DNA from: Gloeocapsopsis dulcis
Lineage (GTDB): Bacteria; Cyanobacteriota; Cyanobacteriia; Cyanobacteriales; Chroococcidiopsidaceae
Assembly (NCBI RefSeq): GCF_032163395.1
Contig: NZ_CP119970.1
Coordinates: 253,062 to 307,228, forward strand
DNA: 54,167 bases
Reading direction: 5' to 3'
The first letter of the stretch is position 1. Each line of letters begins with the position of its first letter. Under the pieces are notes generated by a model. The model was not told where the DNA came from, did no database searches, and saw only the letters and a list, made by a program, of their open reading frames with translations. Below are positions 26,342 to 35,069 of this stretch, in pieces. A program made the position numbers and the translations under genes.

Positions 26342-27097
26342 ATGATACTTCAAGATAAAGTGGCGTTAGTCACTGGTAGCACATCGGGAATTGGCAGAGC
26401 AACCGCGATCGCATTCGGTGTTGCGGGTGCAACAGTGGTGTTCTCAGGTAGACGTGATGCTGAAGGTGAAAAAACTGCCAAGCTAATTCGTGAAACAGGT
26501 GCTGAATGTTTATATGTTCATTCAGATGCCTCGAATGAGAAAGATATCAAAGCGTTAGTGCTTCATACAGTTGAAACCTATGGACGACTCGACTATGCCT
26601 TCAATAATGCAGGCGTTGAATCACCCGGAAAACCGCTACACGAGCAATCGATCGAAGAGTTTGACAACCTCATGGCGGTTAACGTGCGAGGACTGTTTTT
26701 GTGCATGAAATATGAGATTCAACAAATGTTGACTCAAGGATCGGGCGCGATTGTTAATAACTCCTCAATTGTAGGGTTGATTGGTCTTTCAGGGGCATCT
26801 CCTTACGTTGCGAGTAAACATGCAGTCATGGGGTTAACACAATCGGCAGCACTTGACTATGCCAAGCAGGGCATTCGGATTAATGCGGTGAATCCTGGCA
26901 GCATTGCGACTGAGGGTTTCGATCGTACCTTGATGAAAATGGGCATCACGGCTGACAATCTGACAGCGATGGTACCGATGGGTCGCATTGCTCAAGCAGA
27001 AGAAGTCGCTCAAGCGGTTGTGTATCTCTGCTCTGATGCTGCTAGCTATATCACTGGGCAACCCTTAGCGATCGATGGCGGAGTCACAGTGAGTTGA
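26342..27097 (+). CDS. SDR-family oxidoreductase
   Basis: 251 residues. TGSTSGIG motif, GRRDAEGEK after strand two (NADP-like Arg), NNAG, NNSSIVG and YVASK. Ends ITGQPLAIDGGVTVS. It is a closer relative of 27180 and 39876 than of 22630. The mRNA may begin at the conserved upstream element (26262). After the stop a stretch with TGATTTTTGATTTTTGATGG is shared with the region after 21891, a remnant of duplication. Substrate unknown. Confidence 0.9.
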   Translation: MILQDKVALVTGSTSGIGRATAIAFGVAGATVVFSGRRDAEGEKTAKLIRETGAECLYVHSDASNEKDIKALVLHTVETYGRLDYAFNNAGVESPGKPLHEQSIEEFDNLMAVNVRGLFLCMKYEIQQMLTQGSGAIVNNSSIVGLIGLSGASPYVASKHAVMGLTQSAALDYAKQGIRINAVNPGSIATEGFDRTLMKMGITADNLTAMVPMGRIAQAEEVAQAVVYLCSDAASYITGQPLAIDGGVTVS

Positions 27098-27179
27098 TTT
27101 TTGATTTTTGATGGTGGACTCACAGTGAATCGAGCCATTTCAAGAGAGAACAACCGGACTTGATTTTAGGAGAAACAGA

Positions 27180-27935
27180 ATGATACTGCAAGATAAAGTG
27201 GCTTTAGTTACTGGAGGCGCATCGGGAATTGGTCGAGCAACTGCGATCGCATTCGGTGCTGCTGGAGCCAAAGTGGTCTTCTCGGACATACGCGGCGTAG
27301 AAGGTGAAGAAACTGCTGATTTGATTCGCGAGACTGGGGCGGAATGCTTGTTCGTGAAATCAGATGTATCAAGTGAGGCGGATGTCCGGGAATTGGTGCA
27401 GAAAGCGATCGCGACCTACGGCAGACTCGATTGTGCCTTTAACAATGCTGGAATCGATCTTGCTGTTAAACCACTGCATGAACAATCGATCGAGGATTTC
27501 GACAAGATTATGTCGATAAATGCACGAGGATTATTTCTGTGCATGAAATATGAGATTCAACAGATGCTAATGCAGGGCGCGGGCGTGATTGTAAACAATT
27601 CGTCCACCAATGGTCTCGTTGCGCTTCCGGGAATCTCTCCCTACGTTGCTAGCAAACACGCGGTGATGGGGCTGACGCGATCGGCAGCTCTGGACTATGC
27701 CAAACAAGGTATTCGGATCAATGCCGTCAAGCCTGGTCCCATTGCGACTGAGCTAATGGCTCGTAGCGCTGACCAGATGGGCATCACGTTCGATGATCTC
27801 GGATCTATGGTTCCAATGGGTCGTATGGGTCAAGCAACGGAAATTGCTCAAGCGGTTGTGTTTCTTTGCTCTGATGCTGCCAGCTACATCACCGGACAAC
27901 CTTTGACGATTGATGGTGGATACACAGCGAGCTAA
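27180..27935 (+). CDS. SDR-family oxidoreductase, near-identical middle to 39876
   Basis: 251 residues. TGGASGIG motif, NNAG, NNSSTNG, YVASKHAV. FSDIRGVEGEE after the second strand has Asp instead of an Arg pair, so NAD(H) is likely. Position 181-185 reads NAVKPGP where its paralogues have NAVNPGP. The DNA between about 27250 and 27460 matches 39946-40156 almost base for base, while both flanks differ more. It follows 26342 in a possible operon; ribosome site AGGAGAAA. Confidence 0.9.
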   Translation: MILQDKVALVTGGASGIGRATAIAFGAAGAKVVFSDIRGVEGEETADLIRETGAECLFVKSDVSSEADVRELVQKAIATYGRLDCAFNNAGIDLAVKPLHEQSIEDFDKIMSINARGLFLCMKYEIQQMLMQGAGVIVNNSSTNGLVALPGISPYVASKHAVMGLTRSAALDYAKQGIRINAVKPGPIATELMARSADQMGITFDDLGSMVPMGRMGQATEIAQAVVFLCSDAASYITGQPLTIDGGYTAS

Positions 27936-27985
27936 TTCACGATGGCTTCGTTTAGCCAGAGGTTGGCTAACACCATAAATTCCCG

Positions 27986-28041
27986 TGAGAATCTGACAGC
28001 AATCAAGCAGTTTCACTCACTACACTTCAGATAGATAGAAC
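27986..28041 (+). promoter_or_regulatory. conserved upstream element, copy d
   Basis: TGAGAATCTGACAGCAATC, AAGCAGTTTCACTCACTACA, then CTTCAGATAGATAGAAC. About 90% identical to copy e at 37134, and both precede genes of the same secreted family. ATTACACAACTAGAAGCC and an AGGAGA ribosome site follow. Confidence 0.7.
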
Positions 28042-28073
28042 ATTACACAACTAGAAGCCACAGGAGATTTCTC

Positions 28074-28412
28074 ATAAGCCGAAAGATTCTTTCAATTACG
28101 ATCGCACTCACAACTCTGTTCAGCGTACTCTTACTGTTCAATTTTCCATCCCTAGCTCAAGTCAATCCACAAGTGATTCCCAGAATCGAAGTGATCGGAA
28201 GTTCTGAAGGGACTCCACCCAGCTACCGTTTAGTCATTAGCCGACCTCAAGACAATGTTTATGTCTTCTGTCCCAATGACTTCGAGCCAGAGTTGAACTA
28301 TCTGCGAAATGTGAAAACGATTCAATGTAAGCAGCTTACAGTCCTCAGAAGTAAACCCAGTTCATTGACCAAAACGCTTGCATCAACAAATCAAATCACG
28401 ATCGTTCTTTGA
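28074..28412 (+). pseudogene. small secreted protein, family copy 1 (start codon ATA)
   Basis: Aligned with the intact copy at 44925, the start codon ATG is ATA here (ATAAGCCGAAAG). The signal sequence continues (TLFSVLLLFNFPSLAQV), with an Ala-Gln cleavage site, and the mature part is IPRIEVIGSSEG, PPSYRLVISRPQDNVYVF and CPNDFEPELNYLR. An internal ATG at 28173 would give only a 79-residue piece without signal. The C-terminus extends further than in the intact copy. Function unknown; probably periplasmic. Possibly rescued by a non-canonical start. Confidence 0.65.
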
Positions 28413-28451
28413 AGTAATGGTCAACTCTACAGTTTTAAGGTGGTGAATAAC

Positions 28452-28739
28452 ATGATTAAGTGCAAAGATTTTGCGCCTCGGATTACTGAACGAGGACCCT
28501 TCGACGGAGCTTCCGATTATGAATCCTTCTCTGAGGTGGTTAGTACTGCAAATCAGTGGATCGAAAGTAGAACAATACAGGCGATCAATGTTGAAACCGT
28601 TGTTTTACCCGATCGGATTGAAGGCACAAGTGATGGTGACTACGGATTGACGGTCAGTAATAGTTTCCACCCAGTGATGATTAGTCAAGGTCTTACAATC
28701 AATTGCTTTCAATGTGTGCGTGTCTGGTACAGAGAATAA
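28452..28739 (+). CDS. uncharacterised 95-aa protein, family copy 2
   Basis: Same family as 25546: CKDFAPRITERGPFDGA, SEVVSTANQWIES, VETVVLPDRIEGTSDGDYG, CFQCVRVWYRE. ATG 28452 with AAGGTGG. An in-frame GTG at 28440 is part of the ribosome site. The RidA gene follows 27 bases after the stop, so the pair may be one operon. I cannot name a function. Confidence 0.7.
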   Translation: MIKCKDFAPRITERGPFDGASDYESFSEVVSTANQWIESRTIQAINVETVVLPDRIEGTSDGDYGLTVSNSFHPVMISQGLTINCFQCVRVWYRE

Positions 28740-28766
28740 GCTCTACCGATCAAACAAAGGAACACC

Positions 28767-29168
28767 ATGAAAAAGCCAGAGTTTTTTGTCACCCCCGGTT
28801 ATGGGGAATATATGTTGAATAGCTTGCACTACTCGCAAGCGGTCAAAATTGACGATCGAGTGGAGACATCCGGACAAGGTGGCTGGGATAACAATCTGCA
28901 AATTCCCGAATTGATCGCGGACGAGATTGCTCAGGCGTTTCGGAACGTAGAGCGAACCTTGGCGACTGCTGATGCGGGTTGGGAACACGTTGTCCACGTC
29001 AATTCTTACCATGTTGGCGGGTTTCCCCCAGAGGTTAACGATGTGATGGTCAAGCTATTTCGTCATTACATGCCCAATCATGCTCCAATTTGGACAGAGG
29101 TAGGAGTTACGGCGCTTGGACTGCCAACGATGCGGATTGAAATTCGCGTTACTGCAATTGTTCCGTGA
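28767..29168 (+). CDS. RidA/YjgF-family protein
   Basis: 133 residues. RidA features: YSQAVKIDDRVETSGQGG, NVERTLATADAGWEHVVHVN, and the tail PTMRIEIRVTAIVP with the Arg expected to hold the substrate carboxylate. YGEYMLN precedes. RidA proteins hydrolyse reactive enamine/imine intermediates and form trimers. A paralogue 43371 is frameshifted. There is a second, more distant RidA at 36159. The start has an AAAGGAAC ribosome site. Confidence 0.88.
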   Translation: MKKPEFFVTPGYGEYMLNSLHYSQAVKIDDRVETSGQGGWDNNLQIPELIADEIAQAFRNVERTLATADAGWEHVVHVNSYHVGGFPPEVNDVMVKLFRHYMPNHAPIWTEVGVTALGLPTMRIEIRVTAIVP

Positions 29169-29276
29169 GTTTTGCACAAGCGGCAACGGGTGCATTGCGA
29201 AGTTAGAGAGTTACCTACACTGAATGGTATCGAAATCCCGTCACTGTTCATTCTAAATCAAGGAGAGTTGGCACAG

Positions 29277-30245
29277 ATGGAATCTATGAAAGCAGCCGTA
29301 TTAACTGCATTTGGTGATGCTGAGAAGTTTGAATTTCAAACTGTTCCCACACCAACGCTGAAGGCGAATCAGGTATTAGTCAGAGTTTGTGCAACCTCGA
29401 TTAACCCGATCGATTACCAAACTCGTCGTGGTGATTACAAGGAACTGGTTCGATTACCCGCCATCCTTGGAGTCGATGTTTCAGGGGTGATTGAGGCAAT
29501 TGGCGAAGCTGTGATTGATTTCAAGGTGGGAGACAACGTGTATTACTCGCCGCAAGTTTTTGGAGAATTTGGTAGCTACGCTCAGTATCATGTGGCTGAT
29601 GCAGCGATTGTTGCATTGAAGCCTGTAAATCTATCGCACATTGAGGCAGCCTCTTTTCCGCTTGCAGGCGGAACTGCTTGGGATTGTCTAGTGACTAGAG
29701 GCAATCTACAAGTTGGTGAAACAGTTCTCATCCATGCGGGTTCGGGTGGAGTTGGTTCGATCGCAGTTCAACTCGCCAAAGCGACAGGGGCATACGTTTT
29801 TGCAACGTGTAGTTCTAGAAACCGAGATTTCGTGACAGAACTGGGCGCAGACCGAGTGATTGATTACAAAAATGAAGATTACGTAGAAGTCATTCGTCAA
29901 GAAACAAATGGACTAGGTGTGGATTTAGTTCTAGATACGATCGGCGGAGAAACAATTCAGCGTAGTCTAGAAATCATTCGTCCCTTCGGTAGGCTTATAA
30001 GCATTGTAGACATTGCAATACCGCAATCGCTTCTTGAAGCATGGAGCAAGAATCTAACGATTCATTTTGTTTTTTCACCCCAGTACCGAGCAAAATTAGA
30101 GGCTTTGACAAAACTAATCGAGCGTCATCAGCTTCGCCCAGTGATTGATTCAGTATTGTCTTGGGATCAGGTCGTTCTGGCACATCAGCGTCTAGAGCAG
30201 GGAGGAACACGGGGTAAAATTGTGCTGAAATTTACAGAAAATTAG
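29277..30245 (+). CDS. NADPH:quinone-reductase-type MDR oxidoreductase
   Basis: 322 residues from ATG 29277 (AAGGAGAG upstream). There is a possible start 105 bases earlier (TTG at 29172) but no ribosome site there. The GroES-like N-domain includes INPIDYQTRRGDY and GVDVSGVIEAIG; the Rossmann motif is HAGSGGVGSIAVQLAK (GxGxxG type). No zinc ligand Cys cluster is seen, so this is the zinc-free quinone-oxidoreductase class. It probably reduces quinones or alpha,beta-unsaturated carbonyls. Ends GGTRGKIVLKF as in the family. Confidence 0.9.
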   Translation: MESMKAAVLTAFGDAEKFEFQTVPTPTLKANQVLVRVCATSINPIDYQTRRGDYKELVRLPAILGVDVSGVIEAIGEAVIDFKVGDNVYYSPQVFGEFGSYAQYHVADAAIVALKPVNLSHIEAASFPLAGGTAWDCLVTRGNLQVGETVLIHAGSGGVGSIAVQLAKATGAYVFATCSSRNRDFVTELGADRVIDYKNEDYVEVIRQETNGLGVDLVLDTIGGETIQRSLEIIRPFGRLISIVDIAIPQSLLEAWSKNLTIHFVFSPQYRAKLEALTKLIERHQLRPVIDSVLSWDQVVLAHQRLEQGGTRGKIVLKFTEN

Positions 30246-30256
30246 ACCAGCTTTAC

Positions 30257-30307
30257 GGCGTTATCACCGGATCAGCCGTCATAGTGGATGGTGAATTCAA
30301 CGCTTAA
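30257..30307 (+). pseudogene. SDR C-terminal tail remnant
   Basis: The frame ITGSAVIVDGEFNA and stop matches the terminal ITG...VDGG pattern of SDR enzymes. Only 17 codons are left, just upstream of the GC-rich dehalogenase-like gene, so it is probably a trace of a former neighbour. Confidence 0.4.
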
Positions 30308-30390
30308 CGAGGGGTTAGCTGCGGTTTGGTCGCGGCGAAGGTGCCGACAAGAACACACTAGGTTTCTTTGAAAGAAGAGAGGGTTATACG

Positions 30391-31269
30391 ATGAAAATAC
30401 GCTACGGGTTTCGACAGGTCGGCGATGTCGAAGTGTTCTACCGCGAGGCGGGGTCAAGCGATGCGCCAGTAATACTGCTGTTGCACGGCTTTCCAACCGC
30501 TAGCCATATGTTCCGTGACCTGATCCCTCTCCTTGCCGATCACTTTCGGCTCATCGCGCCCGACCTGCCTGGTTTTGGGCAGACCAAGGCACCGTCACGC
30601 GGAACGTTCGACTACACGTTCGACCGCCTTACCGACGTGATCGAGGGCTTCACCGATGCTTTATCGCTCGATCGATATGTGCTCTACGTCTTCGACTACG
30701 GTGCGCCGGTGGGACTGCGTCTGGCGATGCGCCATCCTGAACGGATATCCGCAATTGTCTCGCAGAACGGCAATGCCTACCTTGAAGGTTTCAGTGACGA
30801 ATGGGGTTCGTGGGAGTCCTATTGGCGCGAGCCGAGCGCAGCGAACCGGGAAGCCTGCCGATCCTCGCTCACGCCAGAGACAATCCGGAATTGGCAGTAC
30901 GGTACCGGAGCCGATCCAAACCTTTTGTCGCCCGACGGCTACGAACTTGACATCGCCTACATGGCACGGCCGGGCGCAGAGGAGATCCAGCTCGATCTGA
31001 TCCTCGACTACTGCAGCAACGTCACGCTCTATCCGGACTTCCAGTCCTACTTTCGCAAGCACCGTCCACCGCTTCTCGCCGTCTGGGGATGTCATGATCC
31101 GGCGTTTCTGCCCACTGGTGCCGCCGCTTATCAGCGAGATCTCCCGGATGCAAAGATTCATCTGCTCGATGCCGGACATTTCGCGCTGGAGACGCATGCG
31201 GAGGAGGTGGCAGCTTTGATCCGCACGTTCCTCGACAGCGCGATCGGTTCCACCACTGTGAAAATCTAA
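30391..31269 (+). CDS. alpha/beta hydrolase of the haloalkane dehalogenase / epoxide hydrolase type
   Basis: 292 residues. HGFPTASHMF (oxyanion), then YVFDYGAPVG with Asp102 in the nucleophile elbow, where ordinary hydrolases have Ser. The acid is Asp236 (GCHDPAFLP) and the His is His263 (DAGHFALE). Such Asp nucleophiles occur in haloalkane dehalogenases and epoxide hydrolases. The DNA is clearly GC-richer than most neighbours, with Gly/Ala/Arg codons ending in C or G, and no HIP1 octamer is seen. That suggests recent transfer, perhaps from a proteobacterium (inference). The GC-rich SDR gene follows 19 bases later. Confidence 0.88.
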   Translation: MKIRYGFRQVGDVEVFYREAGSSDAPVILLLHGFPTASHMFRDLIPLLADHFRLIAPDLPGFGQTKAPSRGTFDYTFDRLTDVIEGFTDALSLDRYVLYVFDYGAPVGLRLAMRHPERISAIVSQNGNAYLEGFSDEWGSWESYWREPSAANREACRSSLTPETIRNWQYGTGADPNLLSPDGYELDIAYMARPGAEEIQLDLILDYCSNVTLYPDFQSYFRKHRPPLLAVWGCHDPAFLPTGAAAYQRDLPDAKIHLLDAGHFALETHAEEVAALIRTFLDSAIGSTTVKI

Positions 31270-31288
31270 CTTAGTAAAGGATGAAGTC

Positions 31289-32257
31289 ATGACCCAAAAA
31301 TATGGCCCCAAGACAACGGCCGACGAAGTGCTTTCCGGCATTGATCTCAAGGGAAAGCGATTTCTCATTACGGGTGTATCGTCGGGCATTGGGCTTGAAA
31401 CCACCCGCTCACTGGTCTCTCACGGCGCTAGCGTCGTTGGCGCAGTCAGGAACCTCGCTAAAGCTGAGCCAGCCACTGCATCGGTTTGTGATGCCGCGCC
31501 GCAAGGAGGTGGCAGCCTGGAGTTGATCAATCTCAATCTGGCATCCTTGCAAAGCGTTCGTGCTTGTGCGGATAAACTGTTGGCTGACGGACAGCCGTTC
31601 GATTCCATCATCGCTAACGCTGGCGTTATGGCAACTCCGTTCGGTCGGACGATCGACGGCTTTGAAGTCCAGTTCGGGACGAACCATCTTGGCCATTTTG
31701 CCCTGATCAATCAGATCGAGCCGCTGCTCGCCGATAATGGACGGCTGGTGGTCCTGTCGTCGCTCGCGCATCGCGGTGCCGATATCGACTTGGACGATTT
31801 GAATTTCGAGCAGCAGGCGTACGATCCATGGGTCGCTTATAGCCGGTCGAAAACCGCCAATTCACTGTTCGCTGTGGAGTTTGACAGGCGGCATCGCGAT
31901 CGCGGCATTCGGGCTGCTTCGGTGATGCCCGGAAACAGTCTGACGGAACTACCCCGCCATTTCTCGCCGGAGGACTTGCAGGGGCTTTTGAAGACTGTTG
32001 ACGCAGCGCGCACCGAAGCGGGTCTGCCGCCGAAAGAGTTGAAAGAAATTCCGCAGGCAGCCGCGACGTCGGTCTGGGCAGCAGTCGTGGCTGACAAAGA
32101 CGAGATCGGTGGACGTTATCTCGAAGATTGCGCGATCGCACCGATCAATGACACGCCCAACCCGTTTGCCGACGGCGTTAGGTCGTATGCGCTCGACGCT
32201 AATAAGGCTAAGCAGCTTTGGGCGAAAAGCGAGAAATTGATAAGGGCTGCGTCTTGA
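31289..32257 (+). CDS. SDR-family oxidoreductase (retinol dehydrogenase/WWOX-like)
   Basis: 322 residues, longer than the neighbours (about 250). The motif ITGVSSGIGLETT lies at about residue 27; NAGVMATPFG, NHLGHFALIN, LSSLAHRG and YSRSKTANS follow. GAVRNL after strand two fits NADP. This is the retinol-dehydrogenase/WWOX-like SDR type with an N-terminal extension. The DNA is GC-rich like the dehalogenase gene upstream, so the two were probably transferred together. The operon is indicated by the short gap and an AAAGGATG ribosome site. Confidence 0.88.
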   Translation: MTQKYGPKTTADEVLSGIDLKGKRFLITGVSSGIGLETTRSLVSHGASVVGAVRNLAKAEPATASVCDAAPQGGGSLELINLNLASLQSVRACADKLLADGQPFDSIIANAGVMATPFGRTIDGFEVQFGTNHLGHFALINQIEPLLADNGRLVVLSSLAHRGADIDLDDLNFEQQAYDPWVAYSRSKTANSLFAVEFDRRHRDRGIRAASVMPGNSLTELPRHFSPEDLQGLLKTVDAARTEAGLPPKELKEIPQAAATSVWAAVVADKDEIGGRYLEDCAIAPINDTPNPFADGVRSYALDANKAKQLWAKSEKLIRAAS

Positions 32258-32289
32258 AGGTTGTCGCGCAGGAATCTGACAAACTGCCC

Positions 32290-32345
32290 TAAGAATTTGA
32301 AAGAAACCGAGCATTAGAACTCATTGCATTTAAGTTAAATCAGAC
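32290..32345 (+). promoter_or_regulatory. conserved upstream element, copy b
   Basis: TAAGAATTTGAAAGAAACC, GAGCATTAGAACTCATTGCA, then TTTAAGTTAAATCAGAC, about 34 bases before ATG 32379. A further shared piece, GGAATCTGACAAACT, lies just before it and is also seen before copy a (AGAATCTGACAAATC). Confidence 0.65.
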
Positions 32346-32378
32346 AAGAATCCAATGCAGCATTCATAGGAGATTGCA

Positions 32379-33215
32379 ATGTCTTACGTTACTGTCGGTC
32401 AAGAAAATTCTGCGACCATTGATCTCTACTACGAAGATCTGGGGACAGGTCAACCGATTGTTCTGATTCATGGATTTCCCCTCAACGGTCATTCCTGGGA
32501 AAAGCAGGTCTTAGTGCTGCTAAATGCGGGGTATCGAGTGATTACCTACGATCGCCGAGGATTTGGTGCTTCTAGCCAACCCTCATTTGGCTATGACTAC
32601 GATACCTTTGCAGCAGATTTGAACGCGCTGATGACCCAGCTTGACTTGCATGACGCTGTGTTAGCCGGCTTCTCAATGGGAACAGGCGAAGTCACGCGAT
32701 ACCTTGGCAAATACGGCTCAGAGCGGGTGCAGAAAGCCGTGCTGATGGCTCCCGTTCCACCGTTTCTGTTAAAGACAGACAACAATCCAGAGGGTGTTGA
32801 CCAAAGTGTCTTCGATGGCATTATGAAAGCGATTGTTGAAGATCGTCCAGCTTACTTCTCTGCCTTTTTCAAAGAGTTCTTCAATGTTGATGTATTGCTT
32901 GGCGATCGCATCAGCAACGATGCCATTCAAGCCAGTTGGAATGTGGCAGCAGGGGCTTCTGCGAAAGGAACTTTGGACTGTGTACCATCCTGGCTCACCG
33001 ATTTCCGTGATGATCTGCCCCGCATTGATGTGCCGACTCTGATTATTCATGGAGATAGCGATCGCATTCTGCCACTGGAGTCCACCGCAGCAAGACTTCC
33101 AAAGCTGATTAAAAATAGTCAACTGGTTGTCATTCCCGGCGGGCCGCACGCCATCAACTGGACTCATGCTGATCAGATCAATCCCCTGTTGCTGGACTTT
33201 CTTCAGCAGGAATAA
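32379..33215 (+). CDS. alpha/beta hydrolase, non-heme haloperoxidase type
   Basis: 278 residues. The triad matches the bacterial chloroperoxidase numbering closely: Ser99 in GFSMGTGE, Asp228 in HGDSDRILP, His257 in GGPHAINW. HGFPLNGHSW is the oxyanion loop and YDRRGFGAS precedes the cap. Bacterial non-heme haloperoxidases form peracids from short acids and H2O2, and many act as esterases. Ribosome site AGGAGA precedes ATG. A conserved upstream element lies 34 bases before the gene. Confidence 0.92.
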   Translation: MSYVTVGQENSATIDLYYEDLGTGQPIVLIHGFPLNGHSWEKQVLVLLNAGYRVITYDRRGFGASSQPSFGYDYDTFAADLNALMTQLDLHDAVLAGFSMGTGEVTRYLGKYGSERVQKAVLMAPVPPFLLKTDNNPEGVDQSVFDGIMKAIVEDRPAYFSAFFKEFFNVDVLLGDRISNDAIQASWNVAAGASAKGTLDCVPSWLTDFRDDLPRIDVPTLIIHGDSDRILPLESTAARLPKLIKNSQLVVIPGGPHAINWTHADQINPLLLDFLQQE

Positions 33216-33321
33216 TCAGTGATCTGCTGCATTTCTGGCTTGTGAAAAAACTCTGTGATTCACCCCGTTGAGTCAGGCTCAAATGATACACATATTTGTC
33301 TAGTTCTGAAGAGGCAATTCT

Positions 33322-34215
33322 ATGACTGTCCCCACTCAAACATCTCGAACCGTTGCTGGAGTAATCAACAGCGTTGAAACACTCGAAGGGGCCGGATTTC
33401 TTGTACGTCGGCCCTTTCCCAAAAGTAGCTTCTCTGAATTTGACCCGTTTCTCCTCCTCGACGAGTTAGGTCCGATTAATCTAAAGCCGGGTCAGGCAAA
33501 AGGTGCACCCGATCATCCGCACCGGGGCTTTGAAATCGTCAGCTATGTCTTGGATGGACGGTTAGAACACAAAGATTCTGCGGGACACGCCGGGCTACTA
33601 AATCCGGGTGATGTCCAGTGGATGACAGCAGGTGCCGGGGTCGTGCATTCCGAGATGCCGGAGTCAATGTTTACCAAAACTGGTGGACGGCTCCACGGCA
33701 TTCAACTATGGATCAATCTGCCACAACGAGACAAAATGATGCCGCCCCGCTATCAGGAAATTCCAGCGGCTCACATTCCGGTAGCTCAAACCGAAGATAG
33801 GTCTGTGACGGTGCGGGTGATTGCGGGAGAAGCGTTAGGGGCAAAAGCCGTAATTCAGACGCGCACGCCGATAACTTACCTCCACTTCACACTGCAACCA
33901 GGGGCAACGATGATCCAGCCTGTACCAGAAGAGTACAACGCCTTTGTCTATGTACTGGAGGGGTCTGGGTTGTTTGGGACAGAGCCAGCGCCTGGTGATG
34001 ATGGGCAGATGGTGCTCTTTTCTCAAGATGGAGAAGATGTGGCAATTTCCAACCCTGCTGATGCTCAGCGTCCTCTAGATCTTCTGCTGATTGCAGGTGT
34101 ACCCCTTAACGAACCAGTCGTGCGCTACGGGCCGTTTGTCATGAACACTGAAGCTGAAATTACCCAGGCGATCGACGACTACCAAGCAGGAAAGATGGGA
34201 CAAATTTATGCTTAA
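33322..34215 (+). CDS. pirin-family cupin protein
   Basis: 297 residues. The metal-binding set of pirin is visible: HPHRGFE (His65, His67), and VHSEM (His109, Glu111) within AGAGVVHSEMPE. Two cupin barrels follow from the length. Pirins bind iron and can act as quercetin 2,3-dioxygenases or redox-sensing proteins. The following small gene overlaps by 8 bases, so they are co-transcribed. Whether it acts on a flavonoid-like substrate here is unknown. Confidence 0.92.
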   Translation: MTVPTQTSRTVAGVINSVETLEGAGFLVRRPFPKSSFSEFDPFLLLDELGPINLKPGQAKGAPDHPHRGFEIVSYVLDGRLEHKDSAGHAGLLNPGDVQWMTAGAGVVHSEMPESMFTKTGGRLHGIQLWINLPQRDKMMPPRYQEIPAAHIPVAQTEDRSVTVRVIAGEALGAKAVIQTRTPITYLHFTLQPGATMIQPVPEEYNAFVYVLEGSGLFGTEPAPGDDGQMVLFSQDGEDVAISNPADAQRPLDLLLIAGVPLNEPVVRYGPFVMNTEAEITQAIDDYQAGKMGQIYA

Positions 34216-34621
34216 CACACCTCAATATTGGATTAGTCAACATCAACGCTTGAGTGAGTTACGCATCAAACTACTGCGTCTGCACAAGCTTTTACTAGAT
34301 ACTGAGCTTCTCACCTATGAGCAAGTTCGAGGGCAAGTTTCTAGAGGTGAATTGCTCCAACTGGCGATCGGTCATGAGCAGTTTGCCTGGTTGCATCGAC
34401 TCTCAGCATCGATCGTCCAAATCGATGAGTTGCTTCATACCGATGAACCTGTTACACCAGAGGTAATTGAAGCGATCAACAGTGACATTCGGACACTGCT
34501 CAGTCCCGACGAATTGGGCGATGAGTTTGCCATGAAGTATCATACGGCGCTGCAACGCCACCCCGATGTCGTGTTAGCTCATGCAGATGTCGTGATGTTG
34601 CTGACTTCTGACAGTATTTAA
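34208..34621 (+). CDS. helical protein of unknown function (137 aa) coupled to pirin
   Basis: Overlaps the pirin gene by 8 bases. The protein is strongly helical and acidic (HQRLSELRIKLLRLHKLLLDTELL; QLAIGHEQFAWLHRLSAS) with no signal. I do not know a family name. The overlap suggests it works with the pirin, for example as a partner or a regulator. Confidence 0.7.
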   Translation: MLNTPQYWISQHQRLSELRIKLLRLHKLLLDTELLTYEQVRGQVSRGELLQLAIGHEQFAWLHRLSASIVQIDELLHTDEPVTPEVIEAINSDIRTLLSPDELGDEFAMKYHTALQRHPDVVLAHADVVMLLTSDSI

Positions 34622-34641
34622 CCAATTGCAAGCCTAAACTT

Positions 34642-35010
34642 ATGCTGATCCAAAAACTAAACGACTGTGAAGAAATTATCGCTGGAGATGGAACTGTTCT
34701 GCGCGAACTGCTTCATCCTGACAAACAAAACATCAACTTGCGTTACAGCTTGGCGTATGCGATCTTGCCTGTTGGCAAAACTTCGATTCCCCATTCCCTC
34801 AAGACTTCTGAGGTTTATTACATCATTAGCGGTGTTGGAGAAATGTCGATCAACAGTGAAGTTCGTCGTGTTGAACCAGGCGATGCGGTTTACATTCCTC
34901 CAAATGCAATCCAGTTCCTTCACAACTACGGCGACGAACCCATTGTTTTCGTTTGTTTAGTTGATCCGGCTTGGCGCAAAGAAGACGAAACGATTTATGC
35001 GCCAGTCTGA
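34642..35010 (+). CDS. cupin-domain protein
   Basis: 122 residues. The single cupin_2 barrel shows PVGKTSIPHSLKTSEVYYII, GVGEMSINSEVRRVEPGDAV and IPPNAIQFLHNYGDE. The usual first motif G(X)5HXH(X)3,4E is degenerate: only one His (IPHSLKTSE) plus Glu remain, and the second motif has no clear His at the standard place. Metal binding is uncertain. It may be a sugar isomerase-type or dioxygenase-like cupin. It lies 20 bases after the pirin-linked gene. Confidence 0.8.
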   Translation: MLIQKLNDCEEIIAGDGTVLRELLHPDKQNINLRYSLAYAILPVGKTSIPHSLKTSEVYYIISGVGEMSINSEVRRVEPGDAVYIPPNAIQFLHNYGDEPIVFVCLVDPAWRKEDETIYAPV

Positions 35011-35069
35011 TTCATGCAAATCTCACTGCTAGGGATGATTGATCACGATCTTAGGAAACCTAGCCATTC

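Noticed and set aside
30290-30330. Integron attC-like site near GCTTAAC/GTTAGCT
   Set aside because: The inner core does not fit GTTRRRY and no second pair of boxes or integron integrase is present.
30661-31404. Long antisense open frame (247 codons) opposite the dehalogenase-like gene
   Set aside because: GC-rich coding DNA often keeps an antisense frame open; the plus-strand gene has full catalytic motifs while the antisense text shows none.
31707-32314. Antisense frames opposite the GC-rich SDR
   Set aside because: Same reason: composition effect, no recognisable domain and no ribosome site.
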